Source: Oleispira sp963933055 (lineage in GTDB: Bacteria > Pseudomonadota > Gammaproteobacteria > Pseudomonadales > Oceanobacteraceae). From it: 64,000 nt of DNA. A program made the position numbers and the translations under genes. The notes beneath the pieces were generated by a model that was not told the origin of the DNA, ran no database searches, and was given only the letters and a program-made list of their open reading frames with translations. The DNA lies in NCBI GenBank assembly GCA_963933055.1, contig CAWVSY010000008.1, forward strand, positions 1-64,000. The letters are read 5' to 3'. This document shows positions 1 through 9,380 of the stretch, one piece after another (the first letter of the stretch is position 1; each line of letters opens with the position of its first letter).

Positions 1-334
1 CTAGAGAATGTATTTAACATTTTTCACCTTGACGACGAGATTGTATTTTTTATTATAAGCCCCGAGCTTTTTCATCTAGGGTGCTGGCTAACATCTATTT
101 AATAGGTAAAAAATACAATAATAAAGTAAATTAACCTGTTTTAATACGATCGTACCTCAATTAATTTATCCCATATCTGACAATAAATAGAAGCCTAATT
201 AATTTTATAAGACGTTCGTACAGGAAAGGGAGGTTATCGAAATAATAGCGAACAACTGTTTACAAAAATTACTTTTAAAAAAAAAGAAATGCAAAACTGA
301 TATCACATCAGTTTTGCATTTAGATAATTTTTAC
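1..334. other. AT-rich intergenic region at window edge
   Basis: No convincing gene is visible on either strand. The stretch is very AT-rich and contains a short perfect palindrome (TACGATCGTA, 145-154). Its right end holds the strong terminator of the neighbouring lipoprotein gene, listed separately. The rest could be the flank of a gene outside the window. Confidence 0.6.
275..321 (-). terminator. Rho-independent terminator of the lipoprotein gene
   Basis: A perfect 15-bp inverted repeat (287-301 with 307-321) encloses a 5-nt loop. Read on the minus strand, the stem is followed by a run of nine T residues (complement of the A tract at about 277-285). It starts 14 nt past the lipoprotein stop codon, so it is a textbook intrinsic terminator for that gene. 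Confidence 0.9.
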
Positions 335-2254
335 TTAAACAGGAATACTTATTAATACAAATTTAATGACTTTAGTCACTGTATTAACAGAAGCACTTTC
401 AGAACTGAAATAATAACCCCCTACAGGCAGCCATGCTTCACCAAAACCATCTTCAGGTGATTCAATATAAATTTTACCATCCGGCCATGGGGAATTTGGA
501 TCTGATAACTCACTCAATTTACCGTCAAAAATAACATTCTCAAATCGGTCATACCATATAATATTACAATCCATTGCTGTACCAAATTCATCAACACATT
601 CGAAGGTGTATAAGTTATCTTCTATGCCGTCGAATGAAATATCGAACATAATTTCAAGATCCAATATGCCGTTAACCGTTGCAGTATCAATCAAAACATT
701 ACGATTCAAACCACCACCAATAGTTGAAGATATTTCAAGAACATCGCCTTCCACATAATCGAAAGGTGCACGAAAGTTAATATCATCTCCTGTATCAACT
801 TGCTGATCGCCAATTGATCCAGTTGAAATACTCGCATCACAGGGTGAAACATTAGTAACCTCCTCATTAATTACTCGGCACTGAATATAACCTGTTTTAG
901 TCGGCGTTGAAGCCATATCAACAATAACCGTATTGCTACCAGTAACGGATGTAAAAGTAGTTTTACCAAACCATAAAGCACCATTATCTGTTGTATTTGC
1001 AGTAACGGTATACGCAACATTAGGCGGTGTATTTATTGCAGTAACGCCTTCACTACCAACAGCCATTTGACGACTAAATGATTGACTAGACGCTGTAATT
1101 TCGCAGCTTTCATTATTGTCTAAAGACTGGCCATCTTTAGTACATTTAAAAAGAATACTTGAACGATCATCTTTCTTATAATAATCCCAGTTCCACGTTG
1201 TGAAGTGATGAACAGTCGCAACAAGCTTTAAACCTGTTTCGCTGGTTTCAGATAATTCAACAGTACCAACACCGTCTTCAATCCATAAACCTTTTTCGCT
1301 ATCAAACCACCACATTTCAATGGTATCACCTTCAACAAATACTCGGCCGTCATCACCCGTTGTAATCACCATATCCATTTCAATTTTTGCCATTGCACCT
1401 TCAGCTAAAGAGAGTGGAGCGCCATCTTGTGAAAATTGATAATCCGCCATGCCAGTAGAAATCAAAGTAACCGCTTCACCTGAGCCCGTTAACGCTTGAG
1501 CTCCTCCTAGAAACGCGGCATCAACAGCACGAATATCAATAGGAGTAATCGTTATGTCTATTTCACCAGTAACGATGCTACCGCTTGCATCAACAAAGCT
1601 ATTAGCATCAACGATTAATTTTGTATGCAGCTCGCTTTCTGTAACATCAATCGCTTCGTTACCAGCAACCGTATGACTTACTGGATTAATGTGTTGCAGT
1701 GTTAAAGTAGCGGTTGCACTTTTCTGAGGGCTATCAAAAGTATATTGATAGGCTTGAGTCAAATAACCCTCTTTGCTTGCACTCACCAACATTAATGAAG
1801 TCTGAGAAATATCATCAAATTGTGCTAAACCATACTGATCAGTCACAACCGTTATTCCATTAATCGTGACAGGCGCCTCTGTTATAGCAAAACCTTCTTT
1901 ATTGGACACATTGATTGCAAAAGAAAAATTAGGATTGAGTGAAGGTTGTGAAATAACCGAGATCGTTTTGCTTTGGCTGTCTTCATTGCCTTTTTCATCA
2001 CTTGCGACAACCGTAAGCGTATATTCGCCTAAAGCAGGGAGCATAGTATGATGAATTGCATCAGCAGAAATAATTTCGTCATTTAATAACCACTGATAAC
2101 TCACCGCACCCTTATTATTTTTTGGCGTAGCAAGCATCGTAAATATTGCATTTTGCTCAACAGAATCTGGAGCTTCTAGCTCAACTTTGAAACAACCAGT
2201 GAGAGCCATCATCAAAATAATAGCGATACTGGATTTTATGAATGTCAATGACAT
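335..2254 (-). CDS. Large multidomain surface lipoprotein
   Basis: The 639-aa product begins with a lipoprotein signal whose lipobox is L18-T-G-C21, so it should be lipid-anchored. Residues about 22-100 look like a PKD/Ig-type fold (YQWLLNDE, GEYTLTVVASDEKGN). Residues about 112-190 resemble a carboxypeptidase-regulatory-like domain (APVTINGITVVTDQYGLAQF). A domain follows that ends in the pattern WWFDSEKGLWIEDG...HHFTTWNWD, seen in other bacterial surface proteins. The cysteine-containing C-terminal third is not recognised. The start is supported by GGAAGG seven nt upstream of ATG and by a close promoter. It is monocistronic with its own terminator. The function is unknown; an adhesion or envelope role is only a guess. 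Confidence 0.75.
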   Translation of the reverse strand: MSLTFIKSSIAIILMMALTGCFKVELEAPDSVEQNAIFTMLATPKNNKGAVSYQWLLNDEIISADAIHHTMLPALGEYTLTVVASDEKGNEDSQSKTISVISQPSLNPNFSFAINVSNKEGFAITEAPVTINGITVVTDQYGLAQFDDISQTSLMLVSASKEGYLTQAYQYTFDSPQKSATATLTLQHINPVSHTVAGNEAIDVTESELHTKLIVDANSFVDASGSIVTGEIDITITPIDIRAVDAAFLGGAQALTGSGEAVTLISTGMADYQFSQDGAPLSLAEGAMAKIEMDMVITTGDDGRVFVEGDTIEMWWFDSEKGLWIEDGVGTVELSETSETGLKLVATVHHFTTWNWDYYKKDDRSSILFKCTKDGQSLDNNESCEITASSQSFSRQMAVGSEGVTAINTPPNVAYTVTANTTDNGALWFGKTTFTSVTGSNTVIVDMASTPTKTGYIQCRVINEEVTNVSPCDASISTGSIGDQQVDTGDDINFRAPFDYVEGDVLEISSTIGGGLNRNVLIDTATVNGILDLEIMFDISFDGIEDNLYTFECVDEFGTAMDCNIIWYDRFENVIFDGKLSELSDPNSPWPDGKIYIESPEDGFGEAWLPVGGYYFSSESASVNTVTKVIKFVLISIPV

Positions 2255-2282
2255 GTCAGAACCTTCCTTGGGTGATGAATTT

Positions 2283-2311
2283 ATTATACGCGCTGAAACT
2301 CAGCGCGTGAA
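2283..2311 (-). promoter_or_regulatory. Promoter with palindromic operator in its spacer (lipoprotein gene)
   Basis: On the minus strand a perfect -10 (TATAAT, 2283-2288) lies 17 nt from a -35-like TTCACG (2306-2311). The spacer is almost filled by the perfect palindrome ACGCGCTGA-N3-TCAGCGCGT (2288-2308). A dyad placed there is typical of repressor operators. The predicted transcript start is about 20 nt before the ATG at 2254. Confidence 0.6.
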
Positions 2312-2632
2312 ATCCTAACACCAAGAAAACGCTTGTCAAAAAAACTAAACAAACAAATATATTGATAGATTAACCAACAACATAAAAAGGTAATAATAAG
2401 GCATTAATTATTTTAAAAATCAGCATTTAAAATAGAGAAAAAGGATGGTTTTCTAATATTGCTTGTATGAAAAGCGCCTATAAAAAGAATTTAACGAAAA
2501 AGTAAAAATAAGCAAATAGGCTTAGTAGAGAGATAAAAAGAGCTGGTTTTACCAAGCTCTTTTTGTGCACCGATTCAATGTTAAATGGTCAAAACATTTG
2601 AAACACAAAATCCGTCAGTATTATCGATTTTC
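2312..2632. other. Intergenic region, AT-rich
   Basis: No gene seen. Together with the promoter above, this makes a 378-bp gap between the DUF3297 gene and the lipoprotein gene. It contains long A-rich stretches and, at 2535-2564, a terminator-like hairpin that is listed separately. Confidence 0.6.
2535..2564. terminator. Bidirectional terminator-like hairpin
   Basis: AAAAAGAGCTGGT (2535-2547) pairs with ACCAAGCTCTTTTT (2551-2564) with one bulged base. A tracts and T tracts on the two sides would serve transcripts from either direction. It lies about 70 nt downstream of the DUF3297 gene, which is read on the minus strand toward it. Confidence 0.55.
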
Positions 2633-2881
2633 TTAACCGTATGAGGCTTCAACAGTACCTTTCAATTTCACCATTAAAGGCTGACCACGACGATCCAAAG
2701 CTTTTGGCGAAGGAACTTTAACCCAGCCTTCACTAATGCAGTATTCGTCAACATCAAAGCGCTCTTTGCCATTAATGAAAATGCGAATCGTGTGTTCAAA
2801 AATTTCTTCCACATGGTGTGGGCTGCGAGGATTGCCCGAAAGGCGATCTGGTAAAGGGGGAAGCGATTTAGTGTCGTTCAT
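2633..2881 (-). CDS. DUF3297 family small protein
   Basis: The 82-aa product starts MNDTKSLPPLPDRLSGNP. It matches the uncharacterised DUF3297 family of proteobacteria in length and in its core (DVDEYCISEGWVKVPSPKALDRRG, then LMVKLKGTVEA). The frame is open upstream to an ATG at 2965, but the added 28 residues are hydrophobic and unlike the family, so the ATG at 2881 is preferred. No strong Shine-Dalgarno is visible. The function is unknown. It lies downstream of dcd in the same direction, with about 130 nt between them. Confidence 0.8.
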   Translation of the reverse strand: MNDTKSLPPLPDRLSGNPRSPHHVEEIFEHTIRIFINGKERFDVDEYCISEGWVKVPSPKALDRRGQPLMVKLKGTVEASYG

Positions 2882-3013
2882 GTATGACCCAGCATAAAAT
2901 AAAAAGTGCGTTATTGTAGACAATATAAGCCTAACGCTCAAGAACTGCAGCATTAGGTTGGACACCTCATCGTCTATTAGATTTTAGTGCCCATTAAGCA
3001 AAAGAAGTACTCT

Positions 3014-3595
3014 CTAGTCATTGGCTATGCGACTAAATACTGCGCCTTTTTGCCCTTTATACTTAGCATCAATGCGCTTGTTATAAGGGCGCAAGGCTGG
3101 ACTAGACAAAGTCTCAAAAGACATGGCGCAAATAATCATTTCGGGACGTAACGCCAATGGCAATTTACCGTTATTGAAAAACTCCAGAACAATCTGCCCC
3201 TCCCAGCCAGGGTCAATACGCCCCGCTGTTACATGAACCATTAAACCGAGGCGCGCAAGAGAGCTGCGTCCATCTAACCAACCGACTAAGTCATCAGGAA
3301 TAGTCACAGATTCTAAGGTTGCACCGAGGACTAACTCACCCGGGTGAATAAAGAATGGCTCATCGTTTTCGACAACAATTTCTTTACTCATGATACGTTC
3401 CATATCACGCGTTAACTGCTCGCGCTCACCGGACAAATCAAGATGCGTAACCGTATTATTGCTAAATACACGAAAGCTGTTCGCTAGTCGTAAATCAACA
3501 CTAATGCCCGCAATAGATTCTGGCGCAGGAGCAGGCTCAATGGCAATTGAACCTTGTTGAATTCTTTGTTCTATATCACCATCACTTAAGCGCAT
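3014..3595 (-). CDS. dcd: dCTP deaminase
   Basis: At 193 aa the protein has the same length as E. coli Dcd. It deaminates dCTP to dUTP, feeding dTMP synthesis. The conserved RSSLAR segment is at 110-115, and the catalytic glutamate falls at E138 (IVLEF), the same number as in E. coli. The glycine-rich C-terminus that closes over the nucleotide (KYKGQKGAVFSRI) is present. It sits 44 nt downstream of apbC in the same direction, an arrangement also known in Pseudomonas, so co-transcription is likely. Confidence 0.97.
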   Translation of the reverse strand: MRLSDGDIEQRIQQGSIAIEPAPAPESIAGISVDLRLANSFRVFSNNTVTHLDLSGEREQLTRDMERIMSKEIVVENDEPFFIHPGELVLGATLESVTIPDDLVGWLDGRSSLARLGLMVHVTAGRIDPGWEGQIVLEFFNNGKLPLALRPEMIICAMSFETLSSPALRPYNKRIDAKYKGQKGAVFSRIAND

Positions 3596-3639
3596 GGTTT
3601 CTTCCTTTTGTATCTTTAACTCGCATGCTTTAACGTATA

Positions 3640-4740
3640 TTAGTCGTCAGAGATGCTAATGTTTGGAATTTGCTGATCATTCGCGCTGCGCTTAGCTAAA
3701 GCAACGGCTACATTGCGTGCTAAATTTCGGTACATCAACGCAACATCACTGTTTTCTTGTTCAACCACAACGGGCGTTCCCGCATCGCTTTGTTCGCGAA
3801 TAAACTTAGATAACGGTAAAGAACCCAATAATTTCGTATCATACTGATCAGCGATCTTTTGGCCACCGTTCTCACCAAATATGTGCTCAGCATGGCCACA
3901 ATTTGAGCAAATGTGCATACTCATGTTTTCGATAATTCCCAAGACAGGAATGTTTACTTTACGAAACATTTCGATGCCTTTTTTCGCATCTAATAGCGCG
4001 ATATCTTGCGGCGTAGTGACAATAACAGAGCCCGCTACTGGGAACTTCTGTGATAATGTCAGCTGAATATCGCCGGTACCTGGAGGCATATCAATAATTA
4101 AATAGTCCAATTCTCCCCAAGCCGTTTGAGTAAGAATTTGCATCAGTGCGCCAGCCACCATAGGGCCACGCCATACCATTGGGGTATCGTCGGTAGTGAG
4201 ATAAGCCATCGACATCGTTTTAACACCATGGGCTTCAATTGGCACAAACCATTTATTATCAATAGTCGCAGGGCGAGTGCCTTCAGCAACCCCCATTAAT
4301 AAACCTTGGCTAGGACCATAAATATCGGCATCCAACAAGCCAACTTTTGCACCATCTTTTGCCAAGGAAATTGCGAGGTTTACAGAGGTCGTTGATTTAC
4401 CAACACCGCCTTTACCCGAAGCAACGGCAATAATGTTTTTTACCTGACTAATGGCTTCAACCGTATTTTGTGATTTATGCGCACAGACTTCCCAGGTAAT
4501 ACTGACATCAACGCTTTCTACGCCATCAACATTGCCGACCATGACTTTTAATATTTCAGCAGTGCCCCCTTTCAAAAAATCAGATGGATAAGGCAAATGA
4601 ATAGCAATACTTACATCATTGCCATTAATGTCGATTTTTTGCACTGCACCAAAACTCACAAGGTCAGTATTCAAATAAGGATCTTGATAAGACGATAGTG
4701 CGGCTTCAATCGCTGCGGGTGTTAATAGAATATCAGTCAT
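3640..4740 (-). CDS. apbC: Iron-sulfur cluster carrier protein ApbC/Mrp
   Basis: This 366-aa P-loop ATPase of the Mrp/NBP35 family carries and delivers Fe-S clusters. Residues 1-90 form the MIP18/DUF59-type domain. The deviant Walker A motif GKGGVGKST is at 109-117. The cluster-binding CxxC pair is C278-S-N-C281, followed by GHAEHIFG. The gene is divergent from the rnf operon, whose products need many Fe-S clusters; that link is suggestive only. It should not be confused with ApbE, the flavin transferase that Rnf needs, which is not in this window. Confidence 0.95.
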   Translation of the reverse strand: MTDILLTPAAIEAALSSYQDPYLNTDLVSFGAVQKIDINGNDVSIAIHLPYPSDFLKGGTAEILKVMVGNVDGVESVDVSITWEVCAHKSQNTVEAISQVKNIIAVASGKGGVGKSTTSVNLAISLAKDGAKVGLLDADIYGPSQGLLMGVAEGTRPATIDNKWFVPIEAHGVKTMSMAYLTTDDTPMVWRGPMVAGALMQILTQTAWGELDYLIIDMPPGTGDIQLTLSQKFPVAGSVIVTTPQDIALLDAKKGIEMFRKVNIPVLGIIENMSMHICSNCGHAEHIFGENGGQKIADQYDTKLLGSLPLSKFIREQSDAGTPVVVEQENSDVALMYRNLARNVAVALAKRSANDQQIPNISISDD

Positions 4741-4876
4741 AGATTGCCTACATGCCTAAGGTACAAAAAGCGACATTGTATACGAGTTTTTATAGGGATA
4801 CGGAGCTATTTAAAAGAAGTAAGCTAACCAGCGCTATACTTATAACAAAATGAGCTTAAAATAACCAAGAACATAC

Positions 4877-4906
4877 TTGAAAGAAATAACGCCTATTTGG
4901 GATAAT
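4877..4906 (+). promoter_or_regulatory. Probable sigma70 promoter of the rnf operon
   Basis: TTGAAA (4877-4882), an 18-nt spacer and GATAAT (4901-4906) each match consensus at five of six positions. Transcription would begin near 4913, giving a leader of about 95 nt before rnfA. It lies in the 268-bp gap between the divergent apbC and rnfA genes. Confidence 0.5.
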
Positions 4907-5008
4907 AAGCCGCCAAAATTTACGCTGTGTTTATTTTTCATCCAAAATCAGCAAACACGATGAGTTCTCTTAAACAAAGAGAGGGCTAAAGATAGTGAGC
5001 ATCCAATT

Positions 5009-5590
5009 ATGACCGATTACTTATTGATACTGGTCAGTACAATTTTAGTAAATAACTTTGTACTGGTTCAATTTTTAGGCTTATGCCCTTTCATGGGGGT
5101 TTCTAATAAATTAGAAACTGCAATAGGTATGTCTGCAGCAACAACCTTTGTACTAACACTGGCCTCTGTCTGTAGTTATTTAGTTTATACCTATTTATTG
5201 GTCCCTCTTGATCTAGAATACTTACGCACCATCAGCTTTATTATGGTAATTGCCGTCGTCGTTGGCTTTACCGAAATGGCCATGCGTAAAACCAGCCCTC
5301 TATTGTATCGAGTGCTTGGTATTTTCTTACCCCTTATCACGACTAACTGTGCCGTATTAGGCGTTGCCTTACTGAATATCAAACGCGATAACAGCTTTGT
5401 TGAATCCATTCTTTATGGTTTTGGCGCCGCGGTTGGTTTTTCCCTCGTTATGGTTTTATTTGCGGCCATGCGTGAACGTATTGCGGTTGCTGATGTACCG
5501 AAGCCGTTTCAAGGCTCTGCCATCTCAATGATTACGGCAGGCTTAATGTCACTCGCCTTTTTGGGCTTCACTGGATTGGTGAGCATTTAA
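5009..5590 (+). CDS. rnfA: Rnf electron transport complex subunit A
   Basis: A 193-aa integral membrane protein with six hydrophobic segments, the same length as E. coli RsxA. It shares the family signature LVNNFVLVQFLGLCPFMGVS near the N-terminus and the internal repeat LPLITTNCAVLG. RnfA pairs with RnfE to form the membrane core carrying the [2Fe-2S] site between the two half-repeats; C25 and C113 (approximate) are the expected ligands. It is the first gene of rnfABCDGE, and rnfB starts 3 nt after its stop. Confidence 0.97.
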   Translation: MTDYLLILVSTILVNNFVLVQFLGLCPFMGVSNKLETAIGMSAATTFVLTLASVCSYLVYTYLLVPLDLEYLRTISFIMVIAVVVGFTEMAMRKTSPLLYRVLGIFLPLITTNCAVLGVALLNIKRDNSFVESILYGFGAAVGFSLVMVLFAAMRERIAVADVPKPFQGSAISMITAGLMSLAFLGFTGLVSI

Positions 5591-5592
5591 TA

Positions 5593-6177
5593 ATGAGTTC
5601 TATTTTAATTGCCGTTTTATTGTTGGCGACCCTCGCGATTATCTTTGGTGCCATTTTAGGCTTTGCGGCGGTACGCTTTAAAGTTGAAGGCAACCCCATT
5701 GTTGATCAGATTGATAATTTATTACCGCAAACTCAATGTGGTCAGTGCTCCTACCCAGGCTGCAAACCTTATGCAGAAGCCATTGCAGCAGGTGAAAGCA
5801 TTAATAAGTGCCCTCCTGGTGGGGAAAGTACCATTATTGCTTTGGCCGATTTATTAGGCGTTGAACCTGAACCTTTGGATGCTGAGCACGGTGCCGAAAA
5901 AGACGTACCCATGGTCGCCATCATTCGTGAAGACGAATGCATTGGCTGTACAAAATGCATTCAAGCCTGCCCTATTGATGCCATCATGGGCGCAGCAAAA
6001 CAAATGCATACCGTTATTACCGATGAGTGCACAGGTTGTGATTTATGCGTAGAGCCTTGCCCTGTTGATTGCATCGACATGGTGCCGATCGAAACAACAT
6101 TACAAAATTGGCACTGGGATAAACCTGAGAACTCAGTTTCTACCATTGAAAAAATTCTTATAAAGGAAGTGCACTAA
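5593..6177 (+). CDS. rnfB: Rnf complex subunit B, multi-cluster ferredoxin
   Basis: A 194-aa protein with an N-terminal membrane helix (about 5-25). A four-cysteine motif for a [4Fe-4S] cluster follows around residues 47-60 (CGQCSYPGC, with CPPGG further on). Two classic ferredoxin motifs come next: CIGCTKCIQACP (about 116) and CTGCDLCVEPCP (about 146). It accepts electrons from ferredoxin and passes them to the membrane subunits. The stop codon overlaps the rnfC start by one base (TAATG), which suggests translational coupling. Confidence 0.97.
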   Translation: MSSILIAVLLLATLAIIFGAILGFAAVRFKVEGNPIVDQIDNLLPQTQCGQCSYPGCKPYAEAIAAGESINKCPPGGESTIIALADLLGVEPEPLDAEHGAEKDVPMVAIIREDECIGCTKCIQACPIDAIMGAAKQMHTVITDECTGCDLCVEPCPVDCIDMVPIETTLQNWHWDKPENSVSTIEKILIKEVH

Positions 6178-8228
6178 TGCAAACCATCACTCTGCACTCT
6201 TTTGATGGTGGTATTCACCCACTAGAAAATAAACATCAGTCTACGCAAACAGCTATTGCGCAATTGCCTGTACCTGCACAACTGATTGTGCCGGTAGGCC
6301 AGCACATTGGCGCCCCTGCTGATGTTATTGTTAATGTTGGTGACTCTGTTTTAAAAGGTCAAACAATTGCCGACCCTAAAGGCGTTGTGAGCGCCGCCAT
6401 TCATGCCCCCACCTCAGGCAAAGTCGTTGCTATTGAGCAAAGAGAATTGCCTCATAGCTCAGGCCTTGAAGGCACTTGCGTAATCATTGATAGCGATGGG
6501 CACGATCAATGGTTAGAAGAGATCAGCAATGGCTCACAAGCAATTAGCGACTATTTAGAGGCCGATAACGAAATATTAATTCAGCGTATTCGTGATTGTG
6601 GAATTACCGGAATGGGCGGCGCAGGTTTTCCAACAGCCGTAAAAATGACGGTCCAGAATCTAACGATCGATACCCTGATTATTAACGGGGCCGAATGTGA
6701 ACCCTATATTACCGCTGACGACATGTTAATGCGTGAGCGCGCCCTTGAGACCCTGCGTGGCGTTCAAATATTATTAAAGATTACCGCGGCAAAGAATTGC
6801 TTAATTGGCATCGAAGACAATAAACCCGAAGCCATCAAAGCCATGGAAGACGCCTTACATAAAGTGCATGGCGAGCACCACATTAGCGTGGTTACCATTC
6901 CGACAAAATACCCCTCTGGTGGCGAAAAACAGTTAATTAAAATTTTGACAGGGAAAGAAGTGCCGAGCGGCGCCATTCCTTCTGCAATTGGTATCGTCTG
7001 CCAAAACGTAGGAACGTGTGCCGCGGTTTACCATGCGATTGCGGAAGGTAAACCGCTCATTTCTCGCATCACCACCCTAACAGGTGAATCGATTAACCAA
7101 CCACAAAATGTGGAAGTATTAATCGGCACCCCGGTAAAGCACCTATTAGATTTTGCCGGTTTTAAACAAGAAAAAAGTTTGTTTCAAAAATTAATCGGCC
7201 GCAAAGCAAAAGCTGATAGTAAACCCCGCATTATTATGGGCGGCCCGATGATGGGCTTTACCTTAAATAGTGATGAGCTACCCATCTTAAAATCCAGCAA
7301 CTGTGTTTTAGCTCCCAGCCAAAAAGAACTACCCGCCAATGATATCGCGTCCGCGTGTATTCGCTGCGGTTTATGCACAGAAGCTTGTCCTGCTGAATTA
7401 TTACCTCAGCAACTTTATTGGTTTAGCAAAAATGGGGAATTAGACAAAGCAGAGCAACACAATCTTGCTGACTGCATCGAATGTGGAGCTTGTTCTTACG
7501 TTTGCCCAAGCCAAATTCCCTTAGTGCAGTATTATCGTCATACCAAAGGTGCGATTAAGGATGAACGTGCCGCACAGCAAAAGTCTGATCGTTCAAAAAT
7601 TCGCTTTGAAGCACGCCAAGCTCGCTTAGATCGCGAAGCCGCTGAAAAAGAAGCCAAGCGCCAAGCTCGCGCCGCAACGGCAGAAAAAGCACAGGCCGCG
7701 AAAAAAGCAGCCGCGGCGGAAGCGCTTAATAAGCAAACGGCTGAAGAAGCCGTTGGAAATGGCAATACGAATGCTGAAATCAAAAAGCCTGAACCTGTCG
7801 ATTTAGAAAAACTGCAAAAGCAGCTCGATGCAGCTCAAGCAGGCTTAAAAAAATCGATGGATAAAATAGCAGAGCTAAAAGCGGCCGCAGCAGAAAGTGG
7901 CGCTGAAGCAGATACTCCTATTGAAAACCTAGATGTTTTTGAAAAAGCCGTCGCCAATCGTCGCGACAAAGTGAAGTTGTTAGCTCTGCAAATTGCAGAA
8001 GCTAAAAAGTCAGCTCCGCCGGTCAAAAAAGAAGTATCTCGCGATGATATCGAAAAGAAATTACGGGCACAAAAAGATCGTTTAGAAAAAACCAAAGAAC
8101 GCGTCGACCTAGCAAAAGAACAAGGTTTAGATTCTCTACCCGCATTACAAAAAGGTTTAGATAAACAGATGCAAAAACTAAAAGAGCTAGAAGAAGAATT
8201 AGCTCAGTTTGATAAGGCAGGTGCATAA
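6177..8228 (+). CDS. rnfC: Rnf complex subunit C, NADH/FMN-binding
   Basis: A 683-aa protein homologous to the NADH-binding subunit of complex I. The Gly-rich NADH/FMN site GMGGAGFPTAVK is at about 143-154. Two [4Fe-4S] motifs follow: CIRCGLCTEACP (about 393) and CIECGACSYVCP (about 433). From about 460 to the end it is an alanine-, lysine- and glutamate-rich coiled coil (AEKEAKRQARAATAEKAQ and LKELEEELAQFD). This tail varies greatly in length between species. RnfC exchanges electrons with NAD(H) on the cytoplasmic side. Confidence 0.97.
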   Translation: MQTITLHSFDGGIHPLENKHQSTQTAIAQLPVPAQLIVPVGQHIGAPADVIVNVGDSVLKGQTIADPKGVVSAAIHAPTSGKVVAIEQRELPHSSGLEGTCVIIDSDGHDQWLEEISNGSQAISDYLEADNEILIQRIRDCGITGMGGAGFPTAVKMTVQNLTIDTLIINGAECEPYITADDMLMRERALETLRGVQILLKITAAKNCLIGIEDNKPEAIKAMEDALHKVHGEHHISVVTIPTKYPSGGEKQLIKILTGKEVPSGAIPSAIGIVCQNVGTCAAVYHAIAEGKPLISRITTLTGESINQPQNVEVLIGTPVKHLLDFAGFKQEKSLFQKLIGRKAKADSKPRIIMGGPMMGFTLNSDELPILKSSNCVLAPSQKELPANDIASACIRCGLCTEACPAELLPQQLYWFSKNGELDKAEQHNLADCIECGACSYVCPSQIPLVQYYRHTKGAIKDERAAQQKSDRSKIRFEARQARLDREAAEKEAKRQARAATAEKAQAAKKAAAAEALNKQTAEEAVGNGNTNAEIKKPEPVDLEKLQKQLDAAQAGLKKSMDKIAELKAAAAESGAEADTPIENLDVFEKAVANRRDKVKLLALQIAEAKKSAPPVKKEVSRDDIEKKLRAQKDRLEKTKERVDLAKEQGLDSLPALQKGLDKQMQKLKELEEELAQFDKAGA

Positions 8229-8229
8229 A

Positions 8230-9378
8230 ATGAGCTCTAATTTTGCGAACATCACCTCTCCTCATGCTCATGGCGGCAATACAACCCGTCGTATTATGCT
8301 ATTGGTTATTCTTGCTACTGTGCCTGGCATTATTGCGCTAACTTACTTTTTTGGTTGGGGCAATTTAATTAATATCGTTCTTGCAAGCATGACGGCTTTA
8401 ACCTGTGAAGCTTTGATATTAAAAATCCGCAAACGCCCTATTCGCTTTTTCTTAAAAGATAATAGCGCGTTATTAACGGCCGTTTTATTAGGCATCGCCT
8501 TACCACCTTTCGTTCCTTGGTGGGTAACCGTTGTTGCGGTGAGTTTTGCCATGGTTTTTGCTAAACACCTCTATGGAGGCTTAGGCAATAATCCCTTTAA
8601 CCCTGCGATGGTCGGCTACGCGTTAGTACTTATCTCTTTTCCTGTTCAAATGACGACGAGCTGGGCTTCACCTTTCTTTTTAAATGCAGATACATTAATA
8701 CCAGGACAAGCTTTAATATCCGGCCAAATAATGGGATTTAGCGATACCTTAGGCGTTATTTTTTCTGGTGCCAATCAGCTGACAGATGGTTTCTCAGGTG
8801 CAACCCCTCTGGATACTTATAAGCATTTAGCAAAAAATGAAACGGCCGTAGAAATTTTACAAGGGCCTTTGTTTGCCAATTCCACGACCGGAGGCTCTGC
8901 AAACAATTGGTTCGCTGGCGGCTGGGAATTTGTCAACATAGCCTTTTTATTGGGTGGCTTAGCTTTATTAGCGTTACGTATTTTCACTTGGCACATTCCT
9001 TTTAGCCTGTTAGCAGCATTAGGAACCTGTTCAATATTATTTGGCTGGGATGCTGATTTATACGTGCCATGGTCTCTACACATATTCACGGGCGCGACCA
9101 TGCTTGGCGCTTTTTTTATTGCCACGGATCCTGTGACGGCTTCAACAACGCCTCTAGGTAAAATCATTTATGGTGCTGGCATTGGTATTTTAATTTTTGT
9201 TATTCGTACTTGGGGAGCCTATCCAGACGCTGTTGCTTTTGCGGTATTGCTCATGAATTTCGCTGCGCCATTAATCGATACCTATACGCAACCAAGAACC
9301 TACGGCCATGAAAAAGCCAAGCGTGGCCTTCCCTCAAAACCCAATGCCGTTTCTGACAGCACCAACAAGGAGGGTTAA
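8230..9378 (+). CDS. rnfD: Rnf complex subunit D, covalent-FMN membrane subunit
   Basis: About 382 aa with nine to ten hydrophobic segments. The flavinylation motif D186-x-x-S-G-A-T192 (DGFSGATPL) predicts FMN bound covalently to T192. The frame is open back to 8209, but the ATG at 8230 directly follows the rnfC stop and gives the usual MSSNFANITSPHAH start, so it is preferred. RnfD is the NqrB-like subunit thought to take part in cation translocation. Attaching the FMN requires an ApbE-type transferase, which is not encoded in this window. Confidence 0.96.
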   Translation: MSSNFANITSPHAHGGNTTRRIMLLVILATVPGIIALTYFFGWGNLINIVLASMTALTCEALILKIRKRPIRFFLKDNSALLTAVLLGIALPPFVPWWVTVVAVSFAMVFAKHLYGGLGNNPFNPAMVGYALVLISFPVQMTTSWASPFFLNADTLIPGQALISGQIMGFSDTLGVIFSGANQLTDGFSGATPLDTYKHLAKNETAVEILQGPLFANSTTGGSANNWFAGGWEFVNIAFLLGGLALLALRIFTWHIPFSLLAALGTCSILFGWDADLYVPWSLHIFTGATMLGAFFIATDPVTASTTPLGKIIYGAGIGILIFVIRTWGAYPDAVAFAVLLMNFAAPLIDTYTQPRTYGHEKAKRGLPSKPNAVSDSTNKEG

Positions 9379-9380
9379 TT

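Noticed and set aside
3640..4740. ApbC as the flavin transferase that modifies RnfD and RnfG
   Set aside because: The names are similar, but this is a P-loop Fe-S carrier; ApbE is an unrelated enzyme and is not in the window.
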